From Chitinophagaceae bacterium (lineage in GTDB: Bacteria; Bacteroidota; Bacteroidia; Chitinophagales; Chitinophagaceae), in assembly GCA_947454235.1 (NCBI GenBank), contig CANGIY010000016.1, positions 1 through 64,000 on the forward strand: DNA of 64,000 nucleotides, in the 5' to 3' direction. The stretch's first letter is position 1. Every line of letters starts with the position of its first letter. Below are positions 25,041 to 34,340 of the stretch, in pieces. The notes beneath the pieces are model-generated. The model was not told the DNA's origin, did not search any database, and worked only from the letters and a program-made list of their open reading frames with translations. Both the position numbers and the translations under genes were made by a program.

Positions 25041-27056
25041 ATGAAAAAAGGACTGGCAAATAAACTTCTTACTACCTATCTGGCTATTATTTTAGCCACG
25101 GCAGTGAGCGGCTTTTTCTGTCTGTTCGTGCTCAAGATGAATAAGAAGTCCAATCAGGAACTTCGGTATGTCATAATGCCTTCTCTTTCTGAATTAAAGG
25201 AATTGAAAGCCGTTTTTCAGGAATCTAAAAGACTAACCAACTCCTGGATTGTTACTTCTAATTCTAAAGATCAGGAAAGGTTAGGCGCCATATTGTATAA
25301 AGACTATCCGCTGCTGTCTAAAAACTTATTTGAGCATGCGATGCTTTGGGAGAGCGATTCTGAAAGAAACTACCTTCATCTCATACTTGCCAACGACTCT
25401 TCAATAATTGTTGAAATAAAACAAGTGACTGAATTGTTGAACAATGAAGATGCATACCTTGATGACTCTAAAGTTGATAGGGCTATTGACGTGTACAGCA
25501 ATCTGGCTAAAAAAATTGCTACCAACGATAAACTCTATGAAAGCCTCATTAGCATCATTAATTTCAATGTCACAAATGAACAGAAAAATGTAGATGACTG
25601 GCTCAGGTATTTATCAATGGTATTGATAGCAGCTTTCCTGTTTACAATCGTCATTACCTTTTGGGCTTTAAGGTTTTCGCAAAAATATATCATCAATCCC
25701 ATCATCGCATTCAATTCAACCATCAGTGATTTGGCTAATGGCGATACTGTACATGTTGAGACTACCCTGAATGAAGATGAAATAGGGCAAATGCACAATG
25801 CCATCGCTGCTCTTGTTGAAGGTATCAATCAGAAAATCAATTTTGCTGATCAGATCGGTAAAGGCAACTATAATTCCGAATTCAAGCTATTATCTGAAAA
25901 AGATAGGCTGGGGCTTGCGCTTCTGGACATGAAAAATGACCTGAAGGCATCACACGAGGAAATACTGGAACAAGATAAACGCCTGCTCGATGCGCAGCGC
26001 CTCGCTAAAGTAGGCAACTACTACTTCTACGCCAATACCATGACTTTCCAAAGCTCAGTAGCTTTTGATGAAATACTCGGTCTTGATGATACTTTCGATA
26101 AAGTTGTGAAAAACTGGATGGATTTGATTTTGCCTGAATTCATTGAATCGGTAAGGAGTAAAGCAAGCGAATCAATAACAACCGGCGTAAAATTCAACGA
26201 CCAATATCAAATAAGAAAGTACAAAACGAATGAAATTTTCTGGGTGCGTTCAACTGGCGAAACAATCAAAGACAACTCAGGAAAGGTAATAGGCATATTT
26301 GGAACACTGCAAGATATTACCGAAAGTAAATTGTTGGAAATTGAGATTCAGGAATCATATAGATTGGCAACCGAACAAAACAAACGACTTTCTAATTTCT
26401 CATACATCGTTTCTCATAACCTCCGCATGCACGCCGTTAACATTAAAGGCTTGCTCTCTTTATTAGACGATGCCGAATCGCAAGAAGAGCGCGACGAAAC
26501 AATAGTACTCATTAAAAAAGCTGCCGGGCACCTCGACGAAACAATGCACCACCTGAATGACGTTGTGGAAATGCAAAATGCGGTAAGCGTTGAGATAGAA
26601 CCACAATTGCTGAACCGGCATATTGAACATGCTGTAGCCGTTTTGAAGACCCAGATCGCTAACAAAAATGTGCTTATCGAAAATAATATACCTCCTGAAA
26701 CTACAGTTAATTATAATTCTGCGTATCTTGAATCAATTGTTTTGAATCTAATTTCAAATGCAATTAAGTACAGCCACCCTGAAAGGCAACCCGTAGTACA
26801 ACTCGATTTCAGTTATGAAGGCGGATTACGCGGTCAGACAAGAGGGCTTTTGACTGTTACCGACAATGGCATAGGCATTGATATGCACCGTAACGGGCAT
26901 AAGTTGTTTGGAATGTACAAGACCTTCCACAATAACAAAGATGCCAAAGGAATTGGTTTATTTATGACAAGGTACCAGGTAGAGGCTATGGGTGGCGAAA
27001 TAGTAGCTGATAGCGAACCTGGAATAGGAACAACTTTTAAAGTCTATTTTAAATAA
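25041..27056 (+). CDS. Membrane sensor histidine kinase with HAMP and PAS
   Basis: This 671-residue kinase has TM1 (9-31), a helical periplasmic domain of about 155 residues (four-helix-bundle type), TM2 (about 190-210), HAMP (about 211-265), a linker helix and a PAS/PAC domain (about 315-435, ending GTLQDITESK). A HisKA domain follows with phospho-acceptor His459 in YIVSHNLRMHA. The HATPase has NLISNAIKYSHP, DNGIGID and AKGIGLFMTRY. The SHNLR H-box is that of the bacteriophytochrome-like kinase group common in Bacteroidota. The next gene is a stand-alone receiver, 5 bases downstream, so phosphotransfer to it is expected. Confidence 0.95.
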   Translation: MKKGLANKLLTTYLAIILATAVSGFFCLFVLKMNKKSNQELRYVIMPSLSELKELKAVFQESKRLTNSWIVTSNSKDQERLGAILYKDYPLLSKNLFEHAMLWESDSERNYLHLILANDSSIIVEIKQVTELLNNEDAYLDDSKVDRAIDVYSNLAKKIATNDKLYESLISIINFNVTNEQKNVDDWLRYLSMVLIAAFLFTIVITFWALRFSQKYIINPIIAFNSTISDLANGDTVHVETTLNEDEIGQMHNAIAALVEGINQKINFADQIGKGNYNSEFKLLSEKDRLGLALLDMKNDLKASHEEILEQDKRLLDAQRLAKVGNYYFYANTMTFQSSVAFDEILGLDDTFDKVVKNWMDLILPEFIESVRSKASESITTGVKFNDQYQIRKYKTNEIFWVRSTGETIKDNSGKVIGIFGTLQDITESKLLEIEIQESYRLATEQNKRLSNFSYIVSHNLRMHAVNIKGLLSLLDDAESQEERDETIVLIKKAAGHLDETMHHLNDVVEMQNAVSVEIEPQLLNRHIEHAVAVLKTQIANKNVLIENNIPPETTVNYNSAYLESIVLNLISNAIKYSHPERQPVVQLDFSYEGGLRGQTRGLLTVTDNGIGIDMHRNGHKLFGMYKTFHNNKDAKGIGLFMTRYQVEAMGGEIVADSEPGIGTTFKVYFK

Positions 27057-27061
27057 GGCGA

Positions 27062-27445
27062 ATGAAAACTGTATTGATAATTGACGACGACGAACTTTAC
27101 CAATTGGTGCTGAAAAGAACCATTAGAAAAGTAGCGCCCGAAACAAATATCGTTTCTTGCTGGAATGGCGAAGAAGCATTAGATACGTTTGCTACTATGT
27201 TTATGGATAATACGCCGTTGCCCGACGTAGTGTTTCTGGATATCAATATGCCAGTGCTCGATGGTTGGCAATTCCTTGACGGATTAGAAAAAATAAAACC
27301 CAATGCTGGCGAGTTGTTCTCGATCTACATGATCAGCACTTCACTTGACTTCACTGACAGGCAAAAAGCGACAAAAAGCCATACTATCAAAAAGTTTCTG
27401 ACGAAACCACTTGAGAAACACACACTGGAAGAAATATTGTGCTAA
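27062..27445 (+). CDS. Single-domain response regulator
   Basis: The 127 residues are one receiver domain: acidic pair Asp9/Asp10, phospho-acceptor Asp60 in VFLDINMPVLDGW, the switch Thr in MIST (about 93) and conserved Lys in KKFLTKP. No output domain is attached. This group of receivers is usually encoded next to hybrid or PAS kinases in Bacteroidota and acts by protein contact or phosphorelay. It ends the four-gene YfiR operon. Its stop directly abuts the stop of the convergent gene at 27446. Confidence 0.95.
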   Translation: MKTVLIIDDDELYQLVLKRTIRKVAPETNIVSCWNGEEALDTFATMFMDNTPLPDVVFLDINMPVLDGWQFLDGLEKIKPNAGELFSIYMISTSLDFTDRQKATKSHTIKKFLTKPLEKHTLEEILC

Positions 27446-28066
27446 CTATTTTTTGCCGTTATCTAAAGCAAATTGGAAACCCAGCCCAAAAATTACACCA
27501 CCAGGCGAAATCGAATTTAAGGTTGATATAGAAAGATCACTTGCTTGCGTACCTCCAGTTTGTATTACATAATCGCTGCTGATATTTGCTGAATAGCCGG
27601 CATCTATAAATAAAATGTTTCCGTTTTTACCCAGGTACCACATTTTATATGCTTCAAAATGTATACAATTCACTGGTTTTAGATTAAACGTCAACTCCTC
27701 AATTTCTTCGTTGATGTTTTTTAGGCTCATGGTAAACCTATTAAGACCAGTAGAATGCGTAAAGCCGAAACCCAACCCAAATCTGCTGTTGTGATTTTTA
27801 GGGAAGAGGTATTTTCCGCCAATGTTAAACTTCCATCCCCAGGTACTAAGCCCCAACCCCATGTCAAAAGAAGTATTTTCAACCGGATAATAGCTGAAAT
27901 TCAGTCCAATTATGCCGGTATGTTGGTTTATGCCGGTACTCGTACCCAGAAAAAAAGAAGCATCTGATTCCTTACGTTTTGATTGGGCATAAGTAACACC
28001 GTTTTTTTCTTGAGCAAAACCTGTAAAACTCGATAATACTAGAAGATGGATAAATACTCTTTTCAT
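27446..28066 (-). CDS. Probable outer membrane beta-barrel protein
   Basis: This 206-residue protein has a signal peptide (about 1-18, SFTGFAQ) and alternating amphipathic strands with Gly-aromatic turns: GIIGLNFSYYPV, FNIGGKYLFP, FGLGFGFTHS, then FIDAGYSANIS and GVIFGLGFQFAL near the end. This is the pattern of a small 8-10-strand outer membrane barrel. No named family was recognised. Its stop abuts that of the response regulator, so the two transcripts converge with no space for a separate terminator. Confidence 0.65.
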   Translation of the reverse strand: MKRVFIHLLVLSSFTGFAQEKNGVTYAQSKRKESDASFFLGTSTGINQHTGIIGLNFSYYPVENTSFDMGLGLSTWGWKFNIGGKYLFPKNHNSRFGLGFGFTHSTGLNRFTMSLKNINEEIEELTFNLKPVNCIHFEAYKMWYLGKNGNILFIDAGYSANISSDYVIQTGGTQASDLSISTLNSISPGGVIFGLGFQFALDNGKK

Positions 28067-28164
28067 GGCATGGAAGTTTCAACAAAAATGCAAAATCATT
28101 CGGATATTTTTAGCAAATCCGACGGCATATTATGTAATGAACAGCAAAAAACTTCAGCGAAAAC

Positions 28165-28194
28165 ATTGATATTTTAATTTTATCTTTAACTTTG
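28165..28194 (+). promoter_or_regulatory. Promoter of the small secreted protein gene
   Basis: ATTG (28165-28168) and TAACTTTG (28187-28194), 18 bp apart, resemble -33/-7 elements. The ATG lies at 28243, giving a leader of about 40 bases. Confidence 0.5.
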
Positions 28195-28242
28195 ATAGGC
28201 ATAAAAACACCCTCACCAAAATAATTTAAAACTAGTAAACAA

Positions 28243-28626
28243 ATGAAAGCCGTTAAAAAACTATTTTTTGCTGCATTGTGCTGTGTATCAATGTCAAGCT
28301 TTGCACAACAATCAACTTTGCCACAGGCACAGTTTGGTGCGTTTCAAAACAATGCTACTACTACCGTTCAACAAGTGCTTGGTAACCCAAGGTTGATAGT
28401 AATGGATCCAATCGCTGTTGTAAGTGATTTCAAGTTTTCTATCGTTCCAGCTAAGGGTAAGTCTTATGGTCCTGTAACAAACACAGGAATCGAACTTACC
28501 GCTGAAGAAATGAAAGCACTTGAAAAAATGCCGAATGGCAAAATTGTTTTGTCTGATATTCATGTGAAAATGGGTACCAAAACAGTTACGCTCCCTAACA
28601 TGACAATCAACATCTCTGATAAATAA
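28243..28626 (+). CDS. Small secreted protein with GldM C-terminal-like pattern
   Basis: This 127-residue protein has a signal peptide (1-21, SSFAQ). The rest forms a beta-rich domain: FKFSIVPAKGKSYGPV, then GIELTAEEMKALEKMPNGKIVLSDIHVKMG. The order of a strand pair, an 'LT.EE...L..MP.G' helix and an 'I.V..' strand resembles the last Ig-like domain of the T9SS/gliding motor protein GldM. At this length it is not GldM. It could be a stand-alone homologue of that domain. It is monocistronic with its own promoter and terminator. Confidence 0.55.
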   Translation: MKAVKKLFFAALCCVSMSSFAQQSTLPQAQFGAFQNNATTTVQQVLGNPRLIVMDPIAVVSDFKFSIVPAKGKSYGPVTNTGIELTAEEMKALEKMPNGKIVLSDIHVKMGTKTVTLPNMTINISDK

Positions 28627-28650
28627 TCTTAGCAGAAAGTAACACAAATA

Positions 28651-28684
28651 AATAAGCCGCCGGAACTCCGGCGGCTTATTTTGT
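28651..28684 (+). terminator. Strong intrinsic terminator
   Basis: A perfect stem AATAAGCCGCCGG / CCGGCGGCTTATT (28651-28680) with a small loop is followed by TTTTG. The A-rich 5' side may also let it serve the convergent gene at 28706. Confidence 0.88.
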
Positions 28685-28705
28685 ATTCCTTAAATGGAGC
28701 AAACA

Positions 28706-29242
28706 CTATTGTTTGATAGCATTTGTGAAAGTAAGGATAAGTGCAGTTGAATGCGGATGCGCTTCAGTAAGGCTGATAGACGCTGCAGTTGCAGAGATTG
28801 TACCAGTACCAGAATAAGTATTTGTATCATTAACAGTAGAAGTAATGTTATAAGTACTTGATGTACCGAAGTTAGTCAATACAACCGGCAATTGCTTAGG
28901 AATAGCAAGTGTGTTGGTGTTGTCATAGATAAACAGGCTCATTTTCGTATAATCTGAAGTATCGGTACCTGCAGAATATGCTAATTTCCAGTTTGTATAT
29001 GTGTAACCATCATTGTCGGTACCGTTACCAACATAGTTGTTATTATAAAGGCTTCTGTACACTGTTTCGCAAGTGTTACCACCTATACCTGAAGGGCAAG
29101 TACAAGTACCACCATCGCAAGTACCACTGTTGAGGCATGTAACACCTTTACAAGCATCTTTAGTACAAGAAGTGTACAACACACCCGAGAATGCTCCCAC
29201 TGTAACCAATGCGCTTAGCGCAACAAGACGAATTTTTTTCAT
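28706..29242 (-). CDS. Lipoprotein with EGF-like domain
   Basis: This 178-residue protein has a lipoprotein signal (LYTSC, Cys26). Residues 31-59 form an EGF-like module with six cysteines (ACKGVTC, SGTCDGGTCTC, GGNTCE), rare in bacteria but frequent in Bacteroidota surface lipoproteins. The remaining about 115 residues are Thr/Ser/Asn-rich and beta-stranded, like small ligand-binding or adhesive domains. It probably sits at the cell surface. The partner is unknown. It is monocistronic and convergent to the gene at 28243. Confidence 0.75.
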   Translation of the reverse strand: MKKIRLVALSALVTVGAFSGVLYTSCTKDACKGVTCLNSGTCDGGTCTCPSGIGGNTCETVYRSLYNNNYVGNGTDNDGYTYTNWKLAYSAGTDTSDYTKMSLFIYDNTNTLAIPKQLPVVLTNFGTSSTYNITSTVNDTNTYSGTGTISATAASISLTEAHPHSTALILTFTNAIKQ

Positions 29243-29341
29243 ATGTTTTTTGTATTAAAATTTTTCCGTTTGCAAAAATAAGAACTAAAAACGGCTTACC
29301 CAAAAAATTAATTCGACAAACTCACTACCAATTGGTCTAAA

Positions 29342-30415
29342 TTAATGACCATTTTTGTTAATGAGTGCATTTTTAGCTCTTTCTGGTGTTTTACCGGCTT
29401 CATCAGGCGTATAAAACTCATAAGCCCTTCTCAGCAGTTTCTCAAACATCAACATCTGAATCATGGCAGTGTCTTTGTTTTCGTTGTACACCGCATACAT
29501 ACGATCTGCGTCATAATCATCTGGGGCGTCTTCGTTGGCCATAATTCTGTTCTTGCTTCGCTTGTTCAATGGCATCCAGAATATACCTACATGGTATTTT
29601 TGATTGTCGACTGTCTCTATATCTAAATCAGCACGTTTTTTAGTCATTTTAAACGTAGAGTCTACGTCTTCATAGCCATTTACGTAACCCTCGCAGTTTA
29701 CGTTGCTGAAAAAAGTGATGTATCGTTGTATTCTGCCTCTGTTAAGTGTATCAAGGTTTTTAGTCACACTTGGGTCTCCTTTTACATCATATCCGTTATT
29801 TGTTCTTTCAAGCACAAATGAGTTGATCGGGTTAGTAACATAACTCACCGAAACAGATTTTAATTTTTCAGCAGGAATATCGAATACTGTGCGGTCGCGC
29901 CAGTCTTTTTTAGCAACTGTATATCTCGGTCTTAGGTCACCCACAAAGCCTGGTGTTTGTACAATATAGGGTTGACTGGCGCCATCCATTAACATATAAG
30001 TGCCATCATTTGAAGTGGTAGATCCGCCAACATAAAAGGTACTCATTTTTTCACCTTTTAAATCATACACTTCCACTTTAATACCATCTGTTGAAAGCTC
30101 TTTTACAACGTTGTTATAAGCCGCTTTTGTCGATGGGCAAACTGCTATCTGGCTTTGCAGTGTGTAGAGCACCATTCTTACCGTCGATGGCAGTGCCTTG
30201 TATTCGTTATTCACCATCCAATATCCACTTTTGCGCTCTACTGTAACGTGTTCACCCGAATGAAGTGCAATGAAAATTTTGCCTACCTGCGATGTGTCTT
30301 TTATTGTAAATCCGGCCTCTTTCGCTCCGAAAGGATTACTTTTTTCTTTGAATATCAGAAAATAAACACCGGTGCCAAGTATGGCAAGAATGAGTAAGTA
30401 AAGAAGATTTTTCAT
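29342..30415 (-). CDS. DUF4340 protein of the gldFG operon
   Basis: This 357-residue protein has one N-terminal membrane anchor (about 3-22), then a large extracytoplasmic beta-rich domain matching DUF4340 (GKIFIALHSGEHVTVERKSGYWMVN; later FVGDLRPRYTVAKKDWRDRTVFDI). DUF4340 genes commonly follow GldG-type auxiliary proteins in ABC transporter operons. The start is 8 bases after gldG, so it belongs to gldF-gldG-DUF4340. It probably works with the GldF/GldG complex in the envelope. The exact role is unknown. Confidence 0.82.
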   Translation of the reverse strand: MKNLLYLLILAILGTGVYFLIFKEKSNPFGAKEAGFTIKDTSQVGKIFIALHSGEHVTVERKSGYWMVNNEYKALPSTVRMVLYTLQSQIAVCPSTKAAYNNVVKELSTDGIKVEVYDLKGEKMSTFYVGGSTTSNDGTYMLMDGASQPYIVQTPGFVGDLRPRYTVAKKDWRDRTVFDIPAEKLKSVSVSYVTNPINSFVLERTNNGYDVKGDPSVTKNLDTLNRGRIQRYITFFSNVNCEGYVNGYEDVDSTFKMTKKRADLDIETVDNQKYHVGIFWMPLNKRSKNRIMANEDAPDDYDADRMYAVYNENKDTAMIQMLMFEKLLRRAYEFYTPDEAGKTPERAKNALINKNGH

Positions 30416-30423
30416 TTTAATAC

Positions 30424-32154
30424 CTAGGCAGGGTTTTGATTCATTTTCACCTCATACTTCTTCTTCCTGAAGAACATATAAGCCGAAGCAAACATCAATA
30501 TCAACGCAATTGGAATACCGATATTAATAGCCTGCCACATGTCTTTTTCGTCCTTGGTTCTGCCTTTATCCAATAACCGTAATTTGGCATCTTTATTGCG
30601 TGATTCCAGTATCCCCGATTTGTCAGTCAGATACTCGATACAGTTCATCAGGAAGTCTTTGTTCGCAAATAATTCGCCGGAATACTTGTAATATCCCAAA
30701 CGCAACGGACCGTCTTTTTGAGTAAAATCGTTTTTGAAAACATCACCTATAGATGTTACAATGATGCTGGTACTTTTTTCACATTGCGGTTTAAATGGCT
30801 CATTAATTGAGTCGAGGTGAGCAAGGTACGATGGTGCAAGTTTGCCTTTGTATACACTTTGAAACTTACCTTCCAGTAATACAGCAACATTTCGGTATGG
30901 TTTATTAAAATACTCGTTGGTTCCCGGAAACACCGCCTGATTCAGGTTGATAGTAACTGGGCTAGACGATGTTCTGCTGTATTTTGAGGTTGTAAGCAAA
31001 ACGGTCTTTTTAATGCCCGATGCAAGAATGGTATCAATTGAATTGGTGAATTCTCCCTTCACGAAATCCATATTTTTTACAATAGGGTGTTCGCCGGTAG
31101 GGTTTATTTTAGGGAAGTAAATCCAATCTCTTTTCTCCATTTGCCCATACCTGTTCAGAATTGGAATTTCCAAACAGCTTTGGTCTTGAACTAAATCATT
31201 GTTTACCCTTACGCCATACTTAAACAGTATGTCATCCAGATTCAGGCCACGCTCTGTAGCCATGAATTTCGCAGCCCCATTGTTAAGGCTGTCCATCGAT
31301 GCATTCAAGCTGTTTACTACCCAAAGTACGTGACCGCCGCGCATCACGAATTGGTCAATCCTTAGTTTTTCAGGATCAGTGAAAGGAGTTGTGGGATTAT
31401 TAATAATTATGAGCTGGTAGGCATTAGAAATGTGTCCATTGTTCTTCAGGTTCAGGGTATCAAAGTTGTAATAGGCCAATATAGATTGAAGCATATCGAT
31501 AGAATGCTGACCTACGTCTTCACCATGACCTGTAAGGTATGCTACATGCGGACTTTCAGCCCTTGAAAGCTCATTGATAGCCGATGCAAATTTGTATTCA
31601 AGCAAAGCCGAAGCGTATACAATTTGTTGTGTTCTGTCTTTACCCGGCGGTGACTCCAGCAAAGTAATAGGCATTTCACGACCATTGTATTGCAATAAAG
31701 CATAGGGGAAGCACACTTTCATGGAATACCCTTCTTCTTCCTGCGTAGGTAGCGGCATTATTTCAATACCTTTTTGGTGAAGTTCAAGGGCAATTTGCTT
31801 TTGTTCATTTTCAGCTTTGCCTTCAAAGGGGTCTACGAAAGTGTAAATCAGTTTTTTCCCTGCAATGTCTTTAAACGAAGCTAACTCTTCCCTCACAGCT
31901 TCTTGCATTCTTTGCATATCAGCAGGGAATTTGCCTTTCATGTACACTGTAATGGAAGCTACTTCTTTCATGTTCTTCAACAGGTTAACTGTTGAATCGG
32001 AAAGAGTAAACCTTTTTTCACGAGTAAGATCGAGACCCTTATGGAAATAAGAAGTAAGAAAATTGAGGCAAACCAATATCAGCCCAAGCATCACCAGCCT
32101 CATGGCTGCCGACCCCTTTTTACCGCTGTTATTTTTAACCTGAGCTTCTGCCAT
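30424..32154 (-). CDS. gldG: GldG, gliding-associated ABC transporter auxiliary protein
   Basis: This 576-residue protein has an N-terminal membrane segment (about 18-36) and the GldG opening FHKGLDLTREKRFTLSDSTVNLLK. Its extracytoplasmic domain has VTVYMKG-like strands and the conserved VAYLTGHGE loop, with a C-terminal membrane segment (about 545-563). GldG acts with the permease GldF and ATPase GldA as an ABC transporter needed for gliding in Flavobacterium johnsoniae. gldF is 14 bases upstream and DUF4340 8 bases downstream. gldA is not in the neighbourhood; the ATPase at 49001 is a different exporter type. Confidence 0.92.
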   Translation of the reverse strand: MAEAQVKNNSGKKGSAAMRLVMLGLILVCLNFLTSYFHKGLDLTREKRFTLSDSTVNLLKNMKEVASITVYMKGKFPADMQRMQEAVREELASFKDIAGKKLIYTFVDPFEGKAENEQKQIALELHQKGIEIMPLPTQEEEGYSMKVCFPYALLQYNGREMPITLLESPPGKDRTQQIVYASALLEYKFASAINELSRAESPHVAYLTGHGEDVGQHSIDMLQSILAYYNFDTLNLKNNGHISNAYQLIIINNPTTPFTDPEKLRIDQFVMRGGHVLWVVNSLNASMDSLNNGAAKFMATERGLNLDDILFKYGVRVNNDLVQDQSCLEIPILNRYGQMEKRDWIYFPKINPTGEHPIVKNMDFVKGEFTNSIDTILASGIKKTVLLTTSKYSRTSSSPVTINLNQAVFPGTNEYFNKPYRNVAVLLEGKFQSVYKGKLAPSYLAHLDSINEPFKPQCEKSTSIIVTSIGDVFKNDFTQKDGPLRLGYYKYSGELFANKDFLMNCIEYLTDKSGILESRNKDAKLRLLDKGRTKDEKDMWQAINIGIPIALILMFASAYMFFRKKKYEVKMNQNPA

Positions 32155-32168
32155 TGTCGCAAAAAGAT

Positions 32169-32918
32169 TTAACTATGCCTTACTCCCTCAGTAGTTCTGT
32201 TACGGAGCATAAACCTTGTTAAAGAAATGAAGAAAAATATAACTGAAAGAAAATAAATCACATCGCGGGAATCTATAAGACCCCTGCTAATGGAATTATA
32301 ATGAAACTCCATACCTACCATGCTTAAATAATAGTCGATACCCTGTGCAAACGCCGGAACATGGCTCAGGCGTTCAAAACCGGTATAAAGCAAAAAGCAT
32401 GATAGCAATGAAATAAGAAAGCCAACTACCTGATTGGCAGTTAGTGAACTACAAAATACGCCAACAGCCGCAAACGTGGCTGCCAAAAAAAACAGCCCGC
32501 AATAAGAACCAATAATAGCACCGTAATCGGGATTATTGTCAGGTAAAGCAAGACTGTAAATAGTTATTACGTAAATAACTGTAGGTAAAATGGCGAAGAA
32601 TATAAGAGCAAGGGTTGCAAAGTATTTCCCCAAAATAATATCTAAATCCCTGAGTGGTTTTGTCGATAGCCATTCTATAGTGCCTGTTCTGAACTCATCA
32701 GAGAATGAACGCATGGTAACAGCCGGAACTAACAATAACAAAAGCCACGGCGCAATTTCGAAGAATCGATCCATAGAAGCGTAGCCAAAGTTCAGCATAC
32801 TGTAGTCGGGTATTACCCATAAAAACAGGCTACATGCAATGATGAAAACCAATAGCGCTACGTAGCCTACTATCGAACTAAAAAACGAATTAATCTCTTT
32901 GTAAAATATACTTCGCAT
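32169..32918 (-). CDS. gldF: GldF, ABC-2 type permease for gliding motility
   Basis: This 249-residue permease has six membrane helices. It begins with FYKEINSFFSSIVGYVALLVF and contains the GldF/NosY-type signature MRSFSDEFRTGTIEWLSTKPL. It forms the membrane pore of the GldAFG transporter. It is the first gene of a leftward operon with gldG and DUF4340. The upstream 254 bases separate it from a divergent lipoprotein gene; no clear promoter motif could be assigned there. Confidence 0.92.
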   Translation of the reverse strand: MRSIFYKEINSFFSSIVGYVALLVFIIACSLFLWVIPDYSMLNFGYASMDRFFEIAPWLLLLLVPAVTMRSFSDEFRTGTIEWLSTKPLRDLDIILGKYFATLALIFFAILPTVIYVITIYSLALPDNNPDYGAIIGSYCGLFFLAATFAAVGVFCSSLTANQVVGFLISLLSCFLLYTGFERLSHVPAFAQGIDYYLSMVGMEFHYNSISRGLIDSRDVIYFLSVIFFFISLTRFMLRNRTTEGVRHS

Positions 32919-33172
32919 TGCGAGTTATCGTGGGCGGCAAATATAAGCATAACCGTTACTGTATTCCTATGCCTGTGTTCCATTTAAAAGTTAAAATTTA
33001 TCTGTTTAAGCTTATTCTATAGAGCTTTTATTAAAAAAATAGGTGCCTGCACAGGCAAAAAATGCTTCAGTGGTTGAAATCTCACCTGTATATTGATATA
33101 TTTGTTGCGCATTCCCAAAATAGTGTTTTTGTTCAACATGGTTTCTGGGCTAGCATATAACAACATTCAATC

Positions 33173-33613
33173 ATGAAAAGGTCAAATATGATGAGGTTAT
33201 TCGGAGTATCGTTCGTTGCGGCGGTATTTACACTGTTGGTGGGTGGCTGTACTAAAACAGCCGATAATGGTGCTACGGCTCCGTTTGTTGGAAACTGGGC
33301 TGGTACTGGTTGTTCAGGTAACACTTCGGTACGTATCGATAAATCGAACACTAACTATACCATGACCATATCATATATGATAGCTTCCGATTCTTGTCAA
33401 CAGCAGGTAAATATGTTAGCTACAGTAAGCAGCATCGACATGAGCAACTTCTCAATGGGCGTTCAACGATTTATTGACAAGTGCGGCACTCAATTTACAT
33501 TAAGCGGTGGCGGTGCTATTACAACCAACGATACAATGCTGATAACAGTTTATTCTCAATCAGCGAAAACCGGTATTCAGGCTTGTACATTTAAAGGATA
33601 CAAAGTTCTCTAA
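33173..33613 (+). CDS. Small lipoprotein of unknown function
   Basis: This 146-residue protein has a lipoprotein signal with LVGGC (Cys26), then a compact beta-rich domain: FVGNWAGTGCSG, YTMTISYMI, MLATVSSID, FTLSGGGAITTNDTMLITVYS and TFKGYKVL. The pattern looks like a small lipocalin-like or META-type barrel. Five cysteines lie in the mature domain. No family was named with confidence. It is monocistronic with its own terminator, divergent from gldF. An internal Met (33188 or 33191) could also be the start. Confidence 0.6.
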   Translation: MKRSNMMRLFGVSFVAAVFTLLVGGCTKTADNGATAPFVGNWAGTGCSGNTSVRIDKSNTNYTMTISYMIASDSCQQQVNMLATVSSIDMSNFSMGVQRFIDKCGTQFTLSGGGAITTNDTMLITVYSQSAKTGIQACTFKGYKVL

Positions 33614-33638
33614 ATTTTTAAGTGAAATATTTTTTAGG

Positions 33639-33667
33639 CAGCTCCGATTTTCGGGGCTGTTTTTTTA
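33639..33667 (+). terminator. Intrinsic terminator
   Basis: CAGCTCCG (33639-33646) pairs with CGGGGCTG (33652-33659) with one G-T pair, followed by eight T residues. Confidence 0.85.
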
Positions 33668-33694
33668 TGCTAAAACTGCTAATTTCGGTGCAAT

Positions 33695-34333
33695 ATGAAT
33701 TTTGATGTTTTCATTGATTTAGTCACAAAAAGGTTGTGCGAAACATTACCCGGCAGGGCTGCACATGAAAAGATGCTGGGCAGGGTGAAGAACATGCCAA
33801 CACAATTGCCCGAAAATGCGCGTCAAAGTGCAGTTTTATGCCTATTGTTTCCGAAAAATGGCGAGTTACATGTTGTATTAATGAAGCGTATGGAAGACAA
33901 CACGCCACACAGTGGGCAGGTTAGTTTTCCCGGCGGCAGATTTGAAGAAGAAGATATTGATTTTCAGGCAACAGCACTAAGAGAAGCACAAGAAGAAGTA
34001 GGCATAAAACCTACCGATGTACAAGTACTTGGTCCCCTTAGTTCATTGTATATACCGGTGAGTAATTTCAATGTAAATCCATATCTGGCATACCATGCAT
34101 CGCACCCCGACTATCAACTAAACATTGATGAAGTAAGGCATGTGCTAGAAGTACCACTCAGCAGGCTTTTTGCGCCTGACACTAAAAAACGCACAAATGT
34201 GGTATCGCCAGCCATCCCCAACCAAACTTTTGAAGTGAACGCCTACATTCTACCTGACAATACCATTATTTGGGGAGCAACAGCTATGATTCTCTCAGAA
34301 ATTGAACATTTACTCAACGAGCTTCAACCTTAA
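33695..34333 (+). CDS. CoA pyrophosphatase-type Nudix hydrolase (NudL-like)
   Basis: This 212-residue enzyme has the NudL/UPF0035 signature HSGQVSFPGGR, then an extended Nudix box GGRFEEEDIDF...ALREAQEEVGI with the metal-binding REAQEE helix. The preceding block AVLCLLFP..G.LHVVLMKR is also typical. Members of this branch cleave CoA and its derivatives to 3',5'-ADP and phosphopantetheine in the cytosol. The length fits the family. It is tail-to-tail with the DUF4197 gene, 7 bases apart. Confidence 0.88.
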   Translation: MNFDVFIDLVTKRLCETLPGRAAHEKMLGRVKNMPTQLPENARQSAVLCLLFPKNGELHVVLMKRMEDNTPHSGQVSFPGGRFEEEDIDFQATALREAQEEVGIKPTDVQVLGPLSSLYIPVSNFNVNPYLAYHASHPDYQLNIDEVRHVLEVPLSRLFAPDTKKRTNVVSPAIPNQTFEVNAYILPDNTIIWGATAMILSEIEHLLNELQP

Positions 34334-34340
34334 AGCGAGA

